Source of the DNA: Mesocricetibacter intestinalis
GTDB lineage: Bacteria > Pseudomonadota > Gammaproteobacteria > Enterobacterales > Pasteurellaceae
DNA length: 64,000 nucleotides
Assembly: GCF_004363295.1 (NCBI RefSeq)
Contig: NZ_SNYQ01000002.1
Coordinates: 1-64,000, forward strand
Direction: 5' to 3'
Position numbers and translations under genes: made by a program. Position 1 is the stretch's first letter, and each line of letters opens with the position of its first letter. Below, in pieces: positions 1 to 9,354 of this stretch. Under the pieces are notes generated by a model that was given only the letters and a program-made list of their open reading frames with translations, was not told where the DNA came from and searched no databases.

Positions 1-185
1 TAAAACGTTATATGGATGTCTTATTTACATATGAAAAATATGCCCAATTGAAGATAGAGAAGACGACAAATCGCATAGAAGGATTATTCAAAGAATTAAA
101 ATTGAAATTACACGTTCATAATGGGCTGAGCAGAAAGCATAAGATTATGTTTATAAAAGATTTTTTAAACAAAAAGAGTGGGTAA
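1..185 (+). pseudogene. 3' end of an IS transposase gene, cut by the window edge
   Basis: An open frame enters from the left edge and stops at TAA 183-185. Its last ~60 residues include NRIEGLFKELKLKLHVHNGL followed by a basic tail ending in FIKDFLNKKSG. This pattern is like the C-terminus of mutator-type (IS256/MULE, IS1249-like) DDE transposases, where an N-x-IEG block precedes the last helix. The rest of the gene lies outside the window, so I cannot tell whether the element is intact. A short hairpin (GTGGGT-AAA-ACCCAC, 178-192) overlaps the stop codon. The family assignment rests on the C-terminal pattern only. Confidence 0.6.
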
Positions 186-187
186 AA

Positions 188-257
188 CCCACACTTTTGT
201 CTATTAAACTAGGGATATGTGGAAAATCAATGAAAATCCCCACACTTTTGTCCATTA
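188..257. repeat. 19-bp direct repeat at the IS end
   Basis: CCCACACTTTTGTCTATTA at 188-206 recurs at 239-257 with one mismatch (T to C). The copies flank a 32 bp spacer just after the transposase stop. One or both are probably the terminal repeat of the element at 1-185. The other end is outside the window. Confidence 0.5.
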
Positions 258-500
258 TGCCAAAAACTTTCGATTTTTTAACCGCACTTTTCGGGGTTAC
301 TCCTGCTATCGGTATTCGCTCCTTGCAAAAACTTTCGGTTTTTTAACCGCACTTTTCAGGGATAATTCTGCCGGTGGTATTTGCTCCTTGAAAAAAACTT
401 TCGGTTTTTTTAACCGCACTTTTCAGGGTTACTCCTGCTATCGGTATTCGCTCCTCGCAAAAACTTTCGATTTTTTAACCGCACTTGGGGGGTAATTCTG
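258..500. repeat. Tandem array of four ~66 bp repeats, each with a DNA uptake core
   Basis: Four imperfect copies each carry an AAAAACTTTCGRTTTTTTAACCGCACTT-type block followed by a TCGGTATTCGCTCC-like segment. The uptake cores ACCGCACTT (minus-strand AAGTGCGGT) lie at 281-289, 346-354, 413-421 and 478-486, spaced 65, 67 and 65 bp. On the minus strand each core is followed by two AT-rich tracts one helical turn apart, as in the extended Haemophilus uptake sequence. The stretch between the IS end and letB holds nothing else that I recognise; the short plus-strand open frame over it is just the repeat translated. Confidence 0.85.
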
Positions 501-541
501 CTGTAGGTATTCGGTTGTCAGAAATATTAAGCCGATTAAAT

Positions 542-569
542 AATTAAGCCCGGTATACCGGGCTTAATT
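542..569 (-). terminator. Probable terminator of letAB
   Basis: A perfect 28 bp palindrome (AATTAAGCCCGG, TATA centre, then its complement) begins 7 bp past the letB stop. The T-run is interrupted, so efficiency is uncertain. Confidence 0.6.
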
Positions 570-575
570 TTATCT

Positions 576-3242
576 TTATGGTGAATTTGGTATTGCTCCC
601 GAAGTCCATTGTTTTGCCTGTTCCGGGCGTTTGATTTGCAGCAGGAAGCGTTGATGAGGTTTCGCCTGCGGCTGAACAATGGTTGCGTCGGGAGTCGAGA
701 AGGAAATACCGCCTTTCAACAGTTGTTGTACGCTACCCGTATTTACCGCCAGTCCGGACCAACCTAATTCCGCACTATAACCGGAAGAAACCCAGAATTC
801 CGAATTATTACGTACCAAATGCTGATATTTGGTGGCGATTAGAATGCGGATCAACACACGATCTCCCAGTTTGTTCAACCCTATATCATGGATTTTGCCC
901 ACTTCTACGCCGCGATACAGTATCGGCGCGCCGATACTGAGATTGGAGGCGTCATTTGTTTCCAGGATTAGCGGGAAGCCTTTATGATATTTGTTATTTT
1001 CCGGCATATTATTATCGGATAAATGGAATTGATTTCTGAATTTTCCCGTACCCGCACTAATATCAATATAGGGTTGTAACAGGCTGCCCAGATTTTCGAT
1101 ACCTCCGGCGGAGATTTGTGGCGAAATGACGCTGAAGGTACTGCCTTCTTTAGCTAGCAGCTGCATATAGGCCGGATTCATCAGTGCGGTGGCGATAATC
1201 TTATTATTAGTCTGATCCAAGCGAATATTATCGATTTCGCCCACATCAAGACCCATATAGCGCAATGCCATACCCTTGCTCAGATTGGTGGCGTTTTCTG
1301 CTCTCAGCGTTATGATCTGGCCGGCGGATTTCGCCCGCAGTTCATTGGCGTACAAGGTTTTATTATTGCCGCCGCCGCTGTTATCGAAGCTGATGGCGCC
1401 TTTCAGAGAACGCCCGATAGGCGTGGCCTGAATACTAATCCCTTTCGGTGAAATATCGATTTGCGCCGCACTTTCTACCCAGAACAGGCTTTTGTCGCTG
1501 AGTAAATGGCGGTATTTAGGATAAATCGCCACATCTATTTCAAACTTGCTCTGGGTCGGTCGTACTTCCAGAATTTTACCCACTTCATACTGGCGGTAAA
1601 GCACTAGGGAACCTTTACTGATACTCGGCAGATTCTGTGCGGTTAGCGTAAGGGTAGGGCGCAGACGGTTATCGGTAATACCGGCTTCCGCACTGGAAAG
1701 ATCTTTATACAGAGGATAGCTTGATAGAGCTTTACCCTGATTTTTATTTTCAATAACCCTTATTCCGCCCTGTAGCCATTTTTCCGGTGTTGCCGCTTCA
1801 AAACGCAGCCCCTCCGCATTGAGATTGATTTCTAAATTGGCTGCGGCGACAAACTGGGTGTCGGCATAGATCAGATGGCGATATTTTGCCGCAATTGCCG
1901 CTTTAAAGTTCACGCCTTCGATATCAATATGTTGTCCGACTAATTCGCCGATAAGAATATTGTTGTAATAAATGGGTTGACCTTCGCTCAAACCGTAGGT
2001 TTCCGCGGCTTTCAGCTCCAATACCAAGGTATCCGGCTGTTGCAATAGCAGTTCGTTTTCTTTCAGCACCTGGAAACTGTCGCTTGCTTCGCCCTCACCG
2101 GGAATAATTTCCAGATATTCGCCGCGAAATACCCGCGGCAGATCCGCCAGATTGGCTAAGTTGACTTTAGGTTTACGCAGAACGATTTTAGTGCCTGTTG
2201 TGAGTAAATCGGCAATATTGGGGTTGAGTAATAATTTGCCGGAAACCTGATTTTCCTTAATGTCTTCGCCCTGCAACAATTGCGATAGGGTACCGACTTC
2301 AATATTCTGATAATACACCGCAGTTTTATTCGCCTGCAGACCGGCGCTGTTCGGCACGCTGATATTTACCTGAATGCCGCGTTTAGCCGCCGCCAGGCTG
2401 GTGTATAGCTGGTAATCCTGATTTTCCGTTGCCGCCGGGCTGTTTTCCGGCGAGTCAAAGGCGATGGCCCCCTGTACCACGGCATTTAAACTGTCCATAT
2501 TGACATGAACTCCGGAAGGGCCGACGGTGGCGTTAATTCCGCTAATATTCCAGAAACGGGAATCTTTTTTAACCAGATTCACATAGGGCTTTTCGATGAC
2601 CACCTGAATTTCCACTTTTTTCTGATCCTTGGTGAAACGGTAATCATAAACCTTACCTACAGGTAATTTTTTAAAGTAAACCGAGGCGCCGGCGGAAATG
2701 GAACCCAAATCATCGGCCAGCAGCCGAATCAGCAGATCTCCGTCGTCCACCTGAGCTATAGGCCCTTCGCTTTCCGCCTTGAACTCATAGCTGTACTCGC
2801 CGTCGCCCGGCTGTAGCGTGATGTAATTACCGGAAATCAGCGTATCCAACCCGGAAATCCCCGCCAAAGAGGCGCTGGGTTGTACCAGCCAAAAACGGGT
2901 GTTTTTACGCAATACGGTTTTTGCTTCGGGATAAATATTGGCTTCCACTTCGACTTTTTTTAAGTCATCGGTAAAGTTAACTTTTTTAACCACACCTATT
3001 TGTAATCCCTGGTAACGGATCTGGGTTTTATTCGCAACCAAGCCGTCGCCGTTGGCAAAGGTAATTTTGACCGTATAACCCTGCTCTTTGATGATCTGAA
3101 AAAACAGCAGAGCACAGATACAAAATGCAATCAGCGGCAACAGCCAGAAAGGAGAAATCCGTTTCAGCCGGCTGATTTCGGCACTTTTCAGTGTCGACGA
3201 ATCATCGTTGCGGGGGAGGTTATTTTGCTTGTTGTCTGTCAT
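576..3242 (-). CDS. letB: LetB (YebT), seven-MCE-domain lipid transport tunnel protein
   Basis: This 888-residue protein has one N-terminal membrane anchor (about residues 30-50, FWLLPLIAFCICALLFF) followed by seven MCE repeats. Each repeat shows an L-x-x-G-x-x-(I/V)-x-Y-x-x-x-x-V-G core, for example IRYQGLQIGVV and LRYMGLDVGEI. Seven repeats and this length match LetB/YebT (about 880 residues) and not PqiB (three MCE domains, about 546 residues). LetB forms a periplasm-spanning hydrophobic tunnel moving lipids between inner and outer membranes. I start at ATG 3242 (MTDNKQ), which follows GGAATATTT; an in-frame ATG 42 bp further upstream is less likely. The gene overlaps the end of letA by 23 bp, so the two are probably translationally coupled. 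Confidence 0.92.
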   Translation of the reverse strand: MTDNKQNNLPRNDDSSTLKSAEISRLKRISPFWLLPLIAFCICALLFFQIIKEQGYTVKITFANGDGLVANKTQIRYQGLQIGVVKKVNFTDDLKKVEVEANIYPEAKTVLRKNTRFWLVQPSASLAGISGLDTLISGNYITLQPGDGEYSYEFKAESEGPIAQVDDGDLLIRLLADDLGSISAGASVYFKKLPVGKVYDYRFTKDQKKVEIQVVIEKPYVNLVKKDSRFWNISGINATVGPSGVHVNMDSLNAVVQGAIAFDSPENSPAATENQDYQLYTSLAAAKRGIQVNISVPNSAGLQANKTAVYYQNIEVGTLSQLLQGEDIKENQVSGKLLLNPNIADLLTTGTKIVLRKPKVNLANLADLPRVFRGEYLEIIPGEGEASDSFQVLKENELLLQQPDTLVLELKAAETYGLSEGQPIYYNNILIGELVGQHIDIEGVNFKAAIAAKYRHLIYADTQFVAAANLEINLNAEGLRFEAATPEKWLQGGIRVIENKNQGKALSSYPLYKDLSSAEAGITDNRLRPTLTLTAQNLPSISKGSLVLYRQYEVGKILEVRPTQSKFEIDVAIYPKYRHLLSDKSLFWVESAAQIDISPKGISIQATPIGRSLKGAISFDNSGGGNNKTLYANELRAKSAGQIITLRAENATNLSKGMALRYMGLDVGEIDNIRLDQTNNKIIATALMNPAYMQLLAKEGSTFSVISPQISAGGIENLGSLLQPYIDISAGTGKFRNQFHLSDNNMPENNKYHKGFPLILETNDASNLSIGAPILYRGVEVGKIHDIGLNKLGDRVLIRILIATKYQHLVRNNSEFWVSSGYSAELGWSGLAVNTGSVQQLLKGGISFSTPDATIVQPQAKPHQRFLLQIKRPEQAKQWTSGAIPNSP

Positions 3243-4473
3243 AAATATTCCAAAGTAAACGACTGTCAAAAAACGAGGTTGCAATCATCGTGAGAAAAAC
3301 GGCGGCACCGAAATAAAAAGCGGCGGGACCCACGGAAAAATTAATGATTTGTCCGCGCGTTACCAATGACATCATCAGTGCCAGCACGAATAAATCCAGC
3401 ATGGACCAGCGTCCGACAAAATGCACGATATGCAACAGACGCATCTGCCATTTTATTGAATGGCGCCAGTTAAAGTGAATACAACACAGCAAATAAAGCA
3501 TAATGATAATTTTGCTGATAGGTACGAAGATACTGGCCACAAACACGATAAAGGCGACGAAATAGCTGCCCATGCCGATAAAGGTAATTACCCCGGAAAA
3601 CAGGGTGTCGCCGTTACCGATATTATTCATATAGGTATAGGAAATGGGAAAAATATTGGCGGGAAACAGCATGATTATCCCGGCAATTAAGGCGGCCCAA
3701 GTTTGCTGCAGCGTCATTGCCGGCGTTTTATTCAGCAGGCTGTGGCAACGCGGACAGCGGGTTCGCAGTTTGAGATCCCGCATCGGTTGCATAAAGGTAT
3801 AGCGGCAGTTCGGACAAAAGTGCGGCGAATGTGTCGCTGAAATATTGCTCGGATGGGTATGCTGCGGATAGAAATCATTCCATAATTCGTTGGGATTGAT
3901 TTTGATAAATAATAAGGTGGTCAGAATTGCGGTCAGAATAAAAGCGATCGCGTAAATATCGATGCTGATAGCCGCATAATCCCTGACCTTAAAGGCACTA
4001 ACCCCTAAAGCGACCAAATAAACATCGAACATAACCCAGGGCTTGATATAACCCAAGGCAAGTAACAGATTACGGGGTTTTTTGTTCAGTAAACGAGCGA
4101 ACTGCAACAGAATAACCAAAACGGCAAAGGAAATCGGCATAAAAATGGCACAAATAAATACCAGAAAGGCGGTATAAGGGTAGCCTTCCGTCGCCATTTT
4201 CCATACGCCGCCCCAGACCGAGGCGTCGATTTTGGTTCCGAGCAGTTCCACACTGAGCAGAGGATAATTTAATGCAAAGGGGATAAGCAGCAGGATGGAA
4301 AAAGCGATAATCGAGCAACGTTTCAGGCTCCAACGATCTTTATTACGCAATACCCCGTGGCAGCGCGGACATTGGGCCAGTTCGCCTTTCTTCAGCGGCG
4401 GTAAGGATAGCAGCGCATTACAGTCGCCGCAGCGGGCGACTGTATTTTCCTGTGCTGTTAAGGTTTCTTGCAT
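3220..4473 (-). CDS. letA: LetA (YebS), PqiA-family inner-membrane partner of LetB
   Basis: The 417-residue product has two PqiA-type halves. Each begins with a pair of zinc-ribbon knuckles (CGDC...CPRC near residue 15, CPNC...CPRC near residue 220) and continues with four or so hydrophobic membrane spans. This matches YebS/LetA, the multipass partner thought to feed lipid into the LetB tunnel. In enterobacteria letAB likewise lies beside proQ and prc. It is the first gene of the letAB unit. The start is the ATG of MQETLTAQENTVARCGDCN. Confidence 0.9.
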   Translation of the reverse strand: MQETLTAQENTVARCGDCNALLSLPPLKKGELAQCPRCHGVLRNKDRWSLKRCSIIAFSILLLIPFALNYPLLSVELLGTKIDASVWGGVWKMATEGYPYTAFLVFICAIFMPISFAVLVILLQFARLLNKKPRNLLLALGYIKPWVMFDVYLVALGVSAFKVRDYAAISIDIYAIAFILTAILTTLLFIKINPNELWNDFYPQHTHPSNISATHSPHFCPNCRYTFMQPMRDLKLRTRCPRCHSLLNKTPAMTLQQTWAALIAGIIMLFPANIFPISYTYMNNIGNGDTLFSGVITFIGMGSYFVAFIVFVASIFVPISKIIIMLYLLCCIHFNWRHSIKWQMRLLHIVHFVGRWSMLDLFVLALMMSLVTRGQIINFSVGPAAFYFGAAVFLTMIATSFFDSRLLWNIYDRQQAK

Positions 4474-4802
4474 ATGCTCGTCTATATTCTTTTGTTAATT
4501 GTCGGTTGCGATGAGTAAAATTCAGATTGCCAATTTTATACTTTAATCGCCGAAGTTTAAAATAAAAAACGTCCTTATATGCGCTTTAGCGGAAATAGGT
4601 CGTAATCGGGGGAGAGCCATTGGGGCGAGCCGAAACAGGTCTGATCTGTCCGATACGGTACTTAGCCGCTACAAGACCCGAGGAGCGCCCGCATCTGCCA
4701 TTGTTCGCCGGCCTGTTACTGCGGGGCGGAGACAAAGGAATGCTATCCTGAGTTTAAGTTATCTGAAAATAGATTTTCCCCCTCCGCGACATTGATTAGA
4801 GA
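4474..4802. other. Intergenic region with an unexplained GC-rich block
   Basis: Between the divergent letA and proQ lies ~400 bp. An AT-rich stretch borders letA. Then 4600-4740 is distinctly GC-rich, with no initiated reading frame on either strand and no protein similarity I recognise. It could be a structured RNA or the remnant of a lost gene (in E. coli msrC/yebR occupies this position). Confidence 0.4.
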
Positions 4803-4832
4803 TTGTCATTATTGAATAAAATACGCTAAAAT
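4803..4832 (+). promoter_or_regulatory. Candidate sigma-70 promoter of proQ
   Basis: TTGTCA (4803-4808), an 18 bp spacer and TAAAAT (4827-4832) lie 44 bp upstream of the proQ ATG. The same GCTAAAATACG context occurs upstream of plsB. Confidence 0.5.
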
Positions 4833-4876
4833 ACGGGCATTTTTATCTTTAAGACCTATAGGCAGGAAAATTAGTA

Positions 4877-5560
4877 ATGACAGAAGTCCAATCAGAAGTT
4901 CAACCGGTAGCGCAGGAAACGCAGAAATTAGCAAATAATAAGGAAATTATTGCCTATCTGGCTGAAAAATTTCCCCTTTGCTTTTCTCTGGAAGGCGAAG
5001 CGAAACCGTTGAAAATCGGCCTTTTTCAGGATTTGGCGGAAGCCCTGAAAGATGACGAGCGCGTAAGTAAAACTCAGTTACGTCAGGCGTTACGGCAATA
5101 TACTTCTAACTGGCGCTATCTGCATGGCTGTCGTGCCGGCGCAGAGCGTGTGGATTTACAAGGAAATTCTGCCGGTTTGTTGGAAGAGGAGCATGTTTTG
5201 CACGCTCAGCAACAGCTGGCCGAGGCAAAAGCGAAACTGGCTCAGCAGCGTGCCGCACAACGCGCGGAGCGTGCGGAAAAAGCTAAAAATAATAAAAAAC
5301 GTTATATGCGCAAAAATAAGGGCGCTCAGGCCGGTGCAGGCGTTGAAAAAAATACGGCGCTGAAAAAAGAGGCAAAATCGGAAGCGCCTTTACAAGCGGC
5401 GGATTTAGCTTCTTTGCATAAAGAGGCTCGGGTTAAAGTTAAAATCTCCGATACGGTGAAAGGTGCGGTGGTTTTGGATATTGTTAAAGACGGCGCCCGT
5501 GTTCAGCTTGATAACGGTTTGGTCATTAACGTTTCGGCAGAAAGCCTGTTCTTAGGCTGA
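4877..5560 (+). CDS. proQ: ProQ, FinO-domain RNA chaperone
   Basis: The 227-residue protein has the N-terminal FinO/ProQ RNA-binding domain (about residues 25-140, including IAYLAEKFPLCFSLEGEAKPLKIGLFQDL-type sequence and the RYLHGCRAGAERVDL block). A Lys/Arg/Ala-rich linker and a small C-terminal SH3/Tudor-like domain (VKISDTVKGAVVLDIVKDGA) follow. Length and order match E. coli ProQ (232 residues), which binds structured sRNAs and mRNA 3' ends. The prc gene follows 100 bp downstream, as in E. coli, so they may be co-transcribed. Confidence 0.95.
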   Translation: MTEVQSEVQPVAQETQKLANNKEIIAYLAEKFPLCFSLEGEAKPLKIGLFQDLAEALKDDERVSKTQLRQALRQYTSNWRYLHGCRAGAERVDLQGNSAGLLEEEHVLHAQQQLAEAKAKLAQQRAAQRAERAEKAKNNKKRYMRKNKGAQAGAGVEKNTALKKEAKSEAPLQAADLASLHKEARVKVKISDTVKGAVVLDIVKDGARVQLDNGLVINVSAESLFLG

Positions 5561-5565
5561 AAAGA

Positions 5566-5598
5566 CTGCGCCGCCCCGTTTTGCGGCCTGCGCAGCCC
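5566..5598 (+). terminator. GC-rich hairpin between proQ and prc (possible attenuator)
   Basis: CTGCGC...GCGCAG encloses GCCGC...GCGGC just after the proQ stop. No T-run follows, so partial attenuation or mRNA processing is as likely as termination. Confidence 0.35.
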
Positions 5599-5660
5599 TT
5601 CGCCACATCGGTAGGCAGACGCCCGGGCGATGTTTTTGTTTTATTGGGAAAGTTTAACTA

Positions 5661-7760
5661 ATGAAGTCGAATAAATCTAAATCCTCTCTGGCGCTGTTGC
5701 TGGCGGGAATATTGTTCAGCACGACGGTAAGCGCCGTGCAACCGGCCTTGAAAGCAAGTGAAATTCAGATTCCGCAGCCGACGGAAGAAAACGCATTGGC
5801 CGCTAAAAGGGTAACGACCCGGCTGACCCAATATCATTATCGTAAATTTCAGCTCGATGACGAGTTTTCTCGTAAGATTTTCGATCGTTATCTGGATTTA
5901 TTGGATTTTACCCATAGTCTGTTCCTGCAGTCCGATGTAGATGAAATGCGCAGCCAATACGCCGATTTGCTGGATAACCAGTTAAACGAAGGTAAACTGG
6001 TCGCCGCCTTTGATATGTACGAACGTATGGCGAAACGGCGCTATGAACGCTATGCCTATGCCTTATCCTTGCTGAATAAAGCGCCGGATTTATCCGATGA
6101 TGATCAGATCGAGATCGATCGTAAAAAAGCCCCTTGGCCGAAAACAACGGAAGATGCCAATAAGCTCTGGGAACAACGGGTTAAGAACGATATTATCGAT
6201 TTAAAACTGAAAGATAAAAAATGGCCGGAAATTAAGAAAACCCTAACCAAACGTTATAATTTGGCCATTCGTCGTTTAACTCAGATAAAAGCCGATGATA
6301 TTACTCAGCTTTTCTTAAATTCCTTTGCGCGCGAAATCGATCCTCATACCAGTTATCTTGCGCCGCGCGCGGCCAAAAGTTTTAATGAAAGTATGAATCT
6401 GTCTTTGGAAGGCATAGGGGCGACCTTGCAGCAGGAAGACGACGAAACCATTATTAAATCCTTGGTTCCCGGCGCACCTGCGGAACGAAGCCGAAAAATT
6501 AAGGCCGGAGATAAAATCGTTGGTGTAGGCCAGGGCGCTAAAGGAGAAATCGAAGAGGTGGTCGGCTGGCGTCTGGAAGACGTGGTTGACAAAATCAAAG
6601 GGAAAAAAGGCTCTAAGGTTCGTTTAGAAATTGAGCCGGCAAAGGGCGGCAAAACCAAAGTGATTACTTTAATACGCGATAAAGTGCGTATTGAAGACAG
6701 TGCGGCAAAGCTGACTGTGGAGAAAGTGAACGGCGAGAATGTGGCCGTAATTAAAATTTCCACCTTTTATATCGGACTGACGGCTGATGTGCGTAAATTG
6801 CTGACCCAGATGAAAGAGAAAAAAGCCACTTCTCTGATTATTGATTTACGCGAAAATGGCGGCGGCGCACTGACCGAAGCGGTGGAACTAAGCGGGCTCT
6901 TTATTAGCGACGGGCCTATTGTTCAGGTACGAGATCCTTATAATCGTATTCGGGTAAATGAAGATCCGGATAATGCGCAGGTGTATTCCGGGCCTTTAAT
7001 CGTATTGATTAACCGCTTCAGCGCCTCCGCATCGGAAATTTTTGCTGCGGCGATGCAGGATTATAACCGCGGGGTTGTTATCGGGCAGAATACTTTCGGT
7101 AAAGGCACCGTACAACAGAGCCGTTCTTTAAACTTTGTTTATGATTTGGATCAGGAACCTCTAGGCTTTATTCAATATACGATCCAGAAATTTTATCGGA
7201 TTAACGGCGGCAGTACCCAGCTGAAAGGGGTCGCTCCGGATATTCAATTGGCCTCTTCCATCGATGCCAAAGAATACGGTGAAGAAAAAGAAGATAACGC
7301 CTTGCCTTGGGATAAAATTCCCGCCGCCAACTATGCTCAGGCGGGAGAGGCAAAAGCCGTTATTGAAGAGCTGGCGGAAAAACATCATGCACGTATAGCG
7401 AAAAATCCGGAATTTATTTCTCTTAACGAAGAGATAAAAATTCGGGACGAGCGTAGCGAACGAAAATTCTTAACCTTGAATTATGCGAAACGGAAAGCGG
7501 AAAACGATAAAGACGATGCCAGACATCTGAAAGATCTGAATGCGCGTTTTGCCCGAGAGGGAAAGAAACCGTTAAAAGATATTGACGATTTGCCTAAAGA
7601 TTATGAAGCGCCTGATTTTCTGCTGAAAGAGGTGCGTAATATCGCTGCCGATTATGTAAAATATGAGGCGAAGAAAGGCAAAACCATGGAGAAAAATGCA
7701 AAGGATAGCACCCGTTCGGTAACTTCTCAGAAGACAGAGAATAAAACCGAAATCAAATAA
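5661..7760 (+). CDS. prc: Prc (Tsp), periplasmic tail-specific protease
   Basis: This 699-residue S41 peptidase has an N-terminal signal peptide (LALLLAGILFSTTVSA), a helical N-terminal domain, a PDZ domain (about residues 240-330) and the S41 catalytic core. The Ser-Lys dyad is visible: the SASASE block at residues 454-458 (S456 by spacing) and K481 in TFGKGTVQ. Prc degrades misfolded periplasmic proteins and trims lipoprotein-linked peptidoglycan hydrolases. Length agrees with E. coli Prc (682). The 72 bp gap to ldtD holds an AACACCG/CGGTGTT hairpin at 7765-7789. Confidence 0.95.
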   Translation: MKSNKSKSSLALLLAGILFSTTVSAVQPALKASEIQIPQPTEENALAAKRVTTRLTQYHYRKFQLDDEFSRKIFDRYLDLLDFTHSLFLQSDVDEMRSQYADLLDNQLNEGKLVAAFDMYERMAKRRYERYAYALSLLNKAPDLSDDDQIEIDRKKAPWPKTTEDANKLWEQRVKNDIIDLKLKDKKWPEIKKTLTKRYNLAIRRLTQIKADDITQLFLNSFAREIDPHTSYLAPRAAKSFNESMNLSLEGIGATLQQEDDETIIKSLVPGAPAERSRKIKAGDKIVGVGQGAKGEIEEVVGWRLEDVVDKIKGKKGSKVRLEIEPAKGGKTKVITLIRDKVRIEDSAAKLTVEKVNGENVAVIKISTFYIGLTADVRKLLTQMKEKKATSLIIDLRENGGGALTEAVELSGLFISDGPIVQVRDPYNRIRVNEDPDNAQVYSGPLIVLINRFSASASEIFAAAMQDYNRGVVIGQNTFGKGTVQQSRSLNFVYDLDQEPLGFIQYTIQKFYRINGGSTQLKGVAPDIQLASSIDAKEYGEEKEDNALPWDKIPAANYAQAGEAKAVIEELAEKHHARIAKNPEFISLNEEIKIRDERSERKFLTLNYAKRKAENDKDDARHLKDLNARFAREGKKPLKDIDDLPKDYEAPDFLLKEVRNIAADYVKYEAKKGKTMEKNAKDSTRSVTSQKTENKTEIK

Positions 7761-7832
7761 ATTCGAACACCGGGAAATTTTCTCGGTGTTTGCCCTTTAG
7801 CACAGGATTTTATACAGATTCTCGGGAACCTT

Positions 7833-9248
7833 ATGCACAAAAAATCTATTTTAAAACCGATCCAATTGGCATTGCTTATTGCCGGATTATGCAGCAGTTG
7901 CGCATTTAGCGGACAACCCGCCGCCAATATGGCGAAAGGTGCGCTTGAAACGCAAATTACCGTGATGGATATGGCTCGGGAAATGCAGGCGGAAGCTAAA
8001 TTAGAGGAGATACTTGCCGGTCGACCGTTGCGCTTTAAGGCGGTTATCAGCAAGATTTACGGTGCTAACGATTTTGCGCTTTTATGGACGGAAGAGGAGG
8101 CTCGACGCCACTTTTTGCATGAATATGCGGCAATGGCCGCCAGTGGTATTTCTGCCGATGCGATAAAATCCTTACGTCAGATTGATGAAGCCGAGTCGGC
8201 ACAGCAGCCTTTATTGCAAGATATATTATTGACCGACGCTTTTTTAGATTATAGCTATTATGTAAAAAATCTGTCTCTTTATGCCCAGCGTTGGTTATAT
8301 TCGGCCAATAAATACAAAGCCAAACAACCGGAAGAAAGCGCCGTTGAGCAATGGTTGAGCGCTCTGAATAACGGAAAGGGTACGGAGTATATTCAAAACC
8401 TGGCTTCACAAAATCCGATCTATCGTCAGACCATTGAACGGGTTGGCGAGATTTTACATGCTCAGGGCGGTCATCCGGGGGAATTGTATAAATTAGCGCT
8501 TAATGCTCAGCGTTTACGTTTAATTCCGGATTTTAACAATGGTATATTCGTTAATATTCCGACTTACCAGCTAAATTATTACCGCGATGGCAAATTGGTA
8601 TTAAATTCCAAAGTTATTGTGGGTAAAAATAAGCGCCGTACCCCGGTGATGTACAGTAAATTAAGTAATGTTGTCGTTAATCCGCCGTGGAATGCACCCG
8701 TACGTTTGATTAATGAAGATATTATTCCGAAGGTAAAACAGGATCCGGGCTATTTAAGCCGCAACGGTTACAGCATTATTGATCGTAATGGCAATACCAT
8801 TGATCCTTATAGCATCGACTGGGCTTCGGTGGGTTCCCGTTTCCCTTATCATTTGCGTCAGGCGGCGGGAGATCACAGCGCCTTGGGTCGTTATAAGTTT
8901 AATATGCCGAGTTCCGATGCGATTTACCTGCATGATACGCCGTCCCGTCATCTGTTTAAGAAGAAAGACAGGGCTTTAAGTTCCGGTTGTGTGCGGGTTG
9001 AAAAATCCGATCAGCTGGCGGGAATGTTATTGCAGGAAGCGGGTTGGTCAACGGATAAAAAACAAAAAGTGTTGAACAGTCGTAAAACCACTTCGGCCAC
9101 CGTCCGTTCGGATAATCCGGTATATTTGTATTATGTAACCGCCTGGATGGAAAACGGTAAATTACATACGGCGCCGGATATTTATGGTTACGATGCCGGG
9201 CAGGTACCAAATTATATCGACTGGAACCTGATCGGAAAATATTTGTAA
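7833..9248 (+). CDS. ldtD: LdtD (YcbB)-type L,D-transpeptidase
   Basis: The 471-residue exported protein has an N-terminal hydrophobic signal (LALLIAGLCSSCAF), a long N-terminal region and a C-terminal YkuD domain. The catalytic signature is HD...SSGCVRVE with nucleophile Cys386. LdtD makes 3-3 (mDAP-mDAP) crosslinks in peptidoglycan. It is shorter than E. coli YcbB (615 residues), a trait I believe is shared with Haemophilus orthologues. The next gene encodes MepK, which cuts the same bond. The Cys residues near the signal end do not form a convincing lipobox. Confidence 0.88.
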   Translation: MHKKSILKPIQLALLIAGLCSSCAFSGQPAANMAKGALETQITVMDMAREMQAEAKLEEILAGRPLRFKAVISKIYGANDFALLWTEEEARRHFLHEYAAMAASGISADAIKSLRQIDEAESAQQPLLQDILLTDAFLDYSYYVKNLSLYAQRWLYSANKYKAKQPEESAVEQWLSALNNGKGTEYIQNLASQNPIYRQTIERVGEILHAQGGHPGELYKLALNAQRLRLIPDFNNGIFVNIPTYQLNYYRDGKLVLNSKVIVGKNKRRTPVMYSKLSNVVVNPPWNAPVRLINEDIIPKVKQDPGYLSRNGYSIIDRNGNTIDPYSIDWASVGSRFPYHLRQAAGDHSALGRYKFNMPSSDAIYLHDTPSRHLFKKKDRALSSGCVRVEKSDQLAGMLLQEAGWSTDKKQKVLNSRKTTSATVRSDNPVYLYYVTAWMENGKLHTAPDIYGYDAGQVPNYIDWNLIGKYL

Positions 9249-9265
9249 AAACTTTTGTTTTTTCG

Positions 9266-9274
9266 ACCGCACTT
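9266..9274 (-). repeat. DNA uptake core between ldtD and mepK
   Basis: ACCGCACTT on the plus strand (AAGTGCGGT on minus), flanked by T-tracts that match the extended Haemophilus uptake pattern. Confidence 0.85.
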
Positions 9275-9354
9275 TTTTCGGCCGGAGAAGGAATTAAAAA
9301 CAATTCTATTTGTCTGTAGTTAGGGACAATTTAAATTTAACAGGGAATGAATAA

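Noticed and set aside
217-495. A 92-codon plus-strand reading frame over the uptake array
   Set aside because: It is only the translation of the ~66 bp repeats, has no ribosome site and runs through non-coding uptake sequences.
258-500. CRISPR-like appearance of the regular repeats
   Set aside because: Spacers are themselves repeated, the repeat unit contains an uptake core, and no cas gene is present.
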